The notes beneath the pieces were generated by a model. It was not told the origin of the DNA, made no database searches, and saw only the letters and a program-made list of their open reading frames with translations. From Bacteroidia bacterium (GTDB lineage: Bacteria; Bacteroidota; Bacteroidia; Flavobacteriales; Flavobacteriaceae), in contig JAHHLF010000225.1 of the NCBI GenBank assembly GCA_018679315.1, forward strand, positions 1 through 7,471: DNA of 7,471 bases, given 5' to 3'. The position numbers and the translations under genes are program-made. Shown here one piece after another: positions 6,547 to 7,471 of this stretch. The first letter of the stretch is position 1. Each line of letters begins with the position of its first letter.

Positions 6547-7092
6547 GTGAAACACGTATTTGCCATTTTGTTCCTCCTTAGTTTATCCATCCCTGTTTTA
6601 GGACAGGAGCGCCTTCGCACTGCGGAAGGTATGATCTCGTTTGATGCCTCCTCTCCCCTGGAGGATATTGTAGCTAAAAATGACAAAGTCAATGGCATCC
6701 TTGACGCTCAAACCGGAGAAATTGCCGTTGTCCTCTTAATAAAGGATTTTCAGTTCAGAAAGAAATTGATGCAGGAGCATTTCAATGAGAACTACATGGA
6801 ATCGGAGCGCTACCCTAAAGCCATTTTTAGTGGTACAATTAGCGGTTGGTCTTTAGATAACTTAGACAATGAGGGAAAAGACTTTCGCCTTTCAGGTGAG
6901 CTAACTATGCATGGTGTTTCCCAACCTTTGGAGGAAACCATTCAGCTCAAGAGAAATGGAAGGGATATTTTATGTACGATGGCCTTCATTGTTCGCACCG
7001 AAGATCATAAGATCAAAGTACCCCGGGTGCTCTTTAAAAAGGTCGCTAAGGAAGTGAATGTTCGCGTAGAACTGGAATTGTCTCCCGAATAA
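6547..7092 (+). CDS. Secreted YceI-like protein
   Basis: This 181-residue protein belongs to the YceI-like group of lipocalin-type barrels, which in characterised members bind isoprenoid-type lipids in the periplasm. GTG at 6547 is chosen as the start because it begins a clean signal peptide (MKHVFAILFLLSLSIPVLGQ, cleavage near residue 19). An in-frame ATG at 6511 would overlap the cytochrome gene and place polar residues in front of the signal sequence. Family features are the KDFQFRKKLMQEHFNENY segment (66-83), SERYPKAIFSG (86-96), LSGELTMHGVSQ (115-126) and a final strand pair with KIKVPRVLF near the end. It follows the cytochrome lipoprotein by five bases and probably shares its transcript. 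I recall YceI, small cytochromes and DUF5777 barrels occurring together in flavobacteria, but could not check this. The gene converges on carB with six bases between stops. Confidence 0.87.
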   Translation: MKHVFAILFLLSLSIPVLGQERLRTAEGMISFDASSPLEDIVAKNDKVNGILDAQTGEIAVVLLIKDFQFRKKLMQEHFNENYMESERYPKAIFSGTISGWSLDNLDNEGKDFRLSGELTMHGVSQPLEETIQLKRNGRDILCTMAFIVRTEDHKIKVPRVLFKKVAKEVNVRVELELSPE

Positions 7093-7098
7093 CGCCTG

Positions 7099-7471
7099 CT
7101 ATTTGCTCAAATACATTTTTCGACGGGAATACAGGTCGTAAAACTCGTCGTCCTTCAGGCTATCGATAAACAGGATGCTCTCTCCCGTACTTTTCATTTC
7201 AGGCCCCAGATTTTTATTCACATTAGGGAACTTATTGAATGAAAAAACAGGCTGCTTTATGGCAAAGCCCTCCAATTTTGGATTGAATTCAAAATCTTTC
7301 AGGGTTTTCTTACCCAACATGATTTTAGTGGCATAATTCACGTACGGCTCCCCATAAGCCTTTGAAATAAACGGTACGGTCCTGGAAGCTCTAGGATTTG
7401 CTTCAATGATGTAGACCTTATCATCTTTAATAGCGAACTGTATGTTTATCAGGCCCACTGTGTTTAATGCT
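7099..7471 (-). CDS. carB: Carbamoyl-phosphate synthase large subunit (C-terminal part only)
   Basis: The right edge cuts this gene; about 123 C-terminal residues are visible, reading from ALNT at the edge to a TAG stop at 7101-7099. The GTG at 7458 is an internal Val codon and not a start. The fragment covers the end of the second ATP-grasp half: GLINIQFAIKDDKVYIIE, then ANPRASRTVPF (E. coli VNPRAARTVPF, with the metal- and ATP-binding Glu and Asn), FNKFP and LGPEMKSTGE. In E. coli about 130 more residues follow the last motif and form the MGS-like allosteric domain. Here the protein ends about 28 residues after it, at SRRKMYLSK, so that domain is absent. I recall similar short CarB proteins in flavobacteria, which argues against a recent truncation. 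The enzyme makes carbamoyl phosphate for pyrimidines and arginine. carA is not in the window. Confidence 0.92.
   Translation of the reverse strand, partial: ALNTVGLINIQFAIKDDKVYIIEANPRASRTVPFISKAYGEPYVNYATKIMLGKKTLKDFEFNPKLEGFAIKQPVFSFNKFPNVNKNLGPEMKSTGESILFIDSLKDDEFYDLYSRRKMYLSK

Overview
The window reads as chromosomal DNA of a Bacteroidota bacterium, most likely of the family Flavobacteriaceae. Ribosome binding sites are nearly absent. Promoter-like elements follow the Bacteroidota TAnnTTTG type. The protein families and their local variants (DUF5777 barrel, acidic lipoprotein leader, short CarB, FecE-like ATPase with a VLTD Q-loop region) are of the kind seen in that group. This assignment rests on protein character only; no rRNA or other marker gene is present. 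There are no tRNAs, mobile elements, CRISPR arrays or phage genes, and the region looks like core chromosome.

Layout. (1) Bases 2-2284, + strand: a metal-chelate or cobalamin-type ABC importer made of the C-terminal part of the substrate-binding protein (cut by the left edge), a FecCD-type permease and an ATPase. The genes are packed almost end to end. (2) 2330-3652, + strand: rmuC, a membrane-anchored coiled-coil protein with a PD-(D/E)XK nuclease-like domain, 45 bp behind the ATPase gene. (3) 3795-5183, + strand: gnd, 6-phosphogluconate dehydrogenase, whose coenzyme pocket lacks the residues normally used to hold NADP+. (4) 5185-6042, - strand: a DUF5777-type outer-membrane beta-barrel, convergent with gnd with one base between the stop codons. 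(5) 6185-7092, + strand: a two-gene unit of a small haem-c lipoprotein and a secreted YceI-like protein, divergent from the barrel gene. (6) 7099-7471, - strand: the C-terminal end of carB, cut by the right edge.

How they fit together. The ABC genes form one transport system. The barrel, cytochrome lipoprotein and YceI genes look like a cell-envelope module. They share a 142-bp divergent control region that contains a perfect 8-bp inverted repeat, and all three products carry export signals. gnd, rmuC and carB are housekeeping genes (oxidative pentose phosphate pathway, DNA maintenance, pyrimidine/arginine supply). No gap exceeds 300 bases. The 142-bp gap at 3653-3794 upstream of gnd holds no gene and no convincing promoter or terminator.

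I did not find a clearly new system. The observations most worth following are the probable NAD+ preference of the 6-phosphogluconate dehydrogenase and the divergent barrel/cytochrome/YceI module with its dyad.
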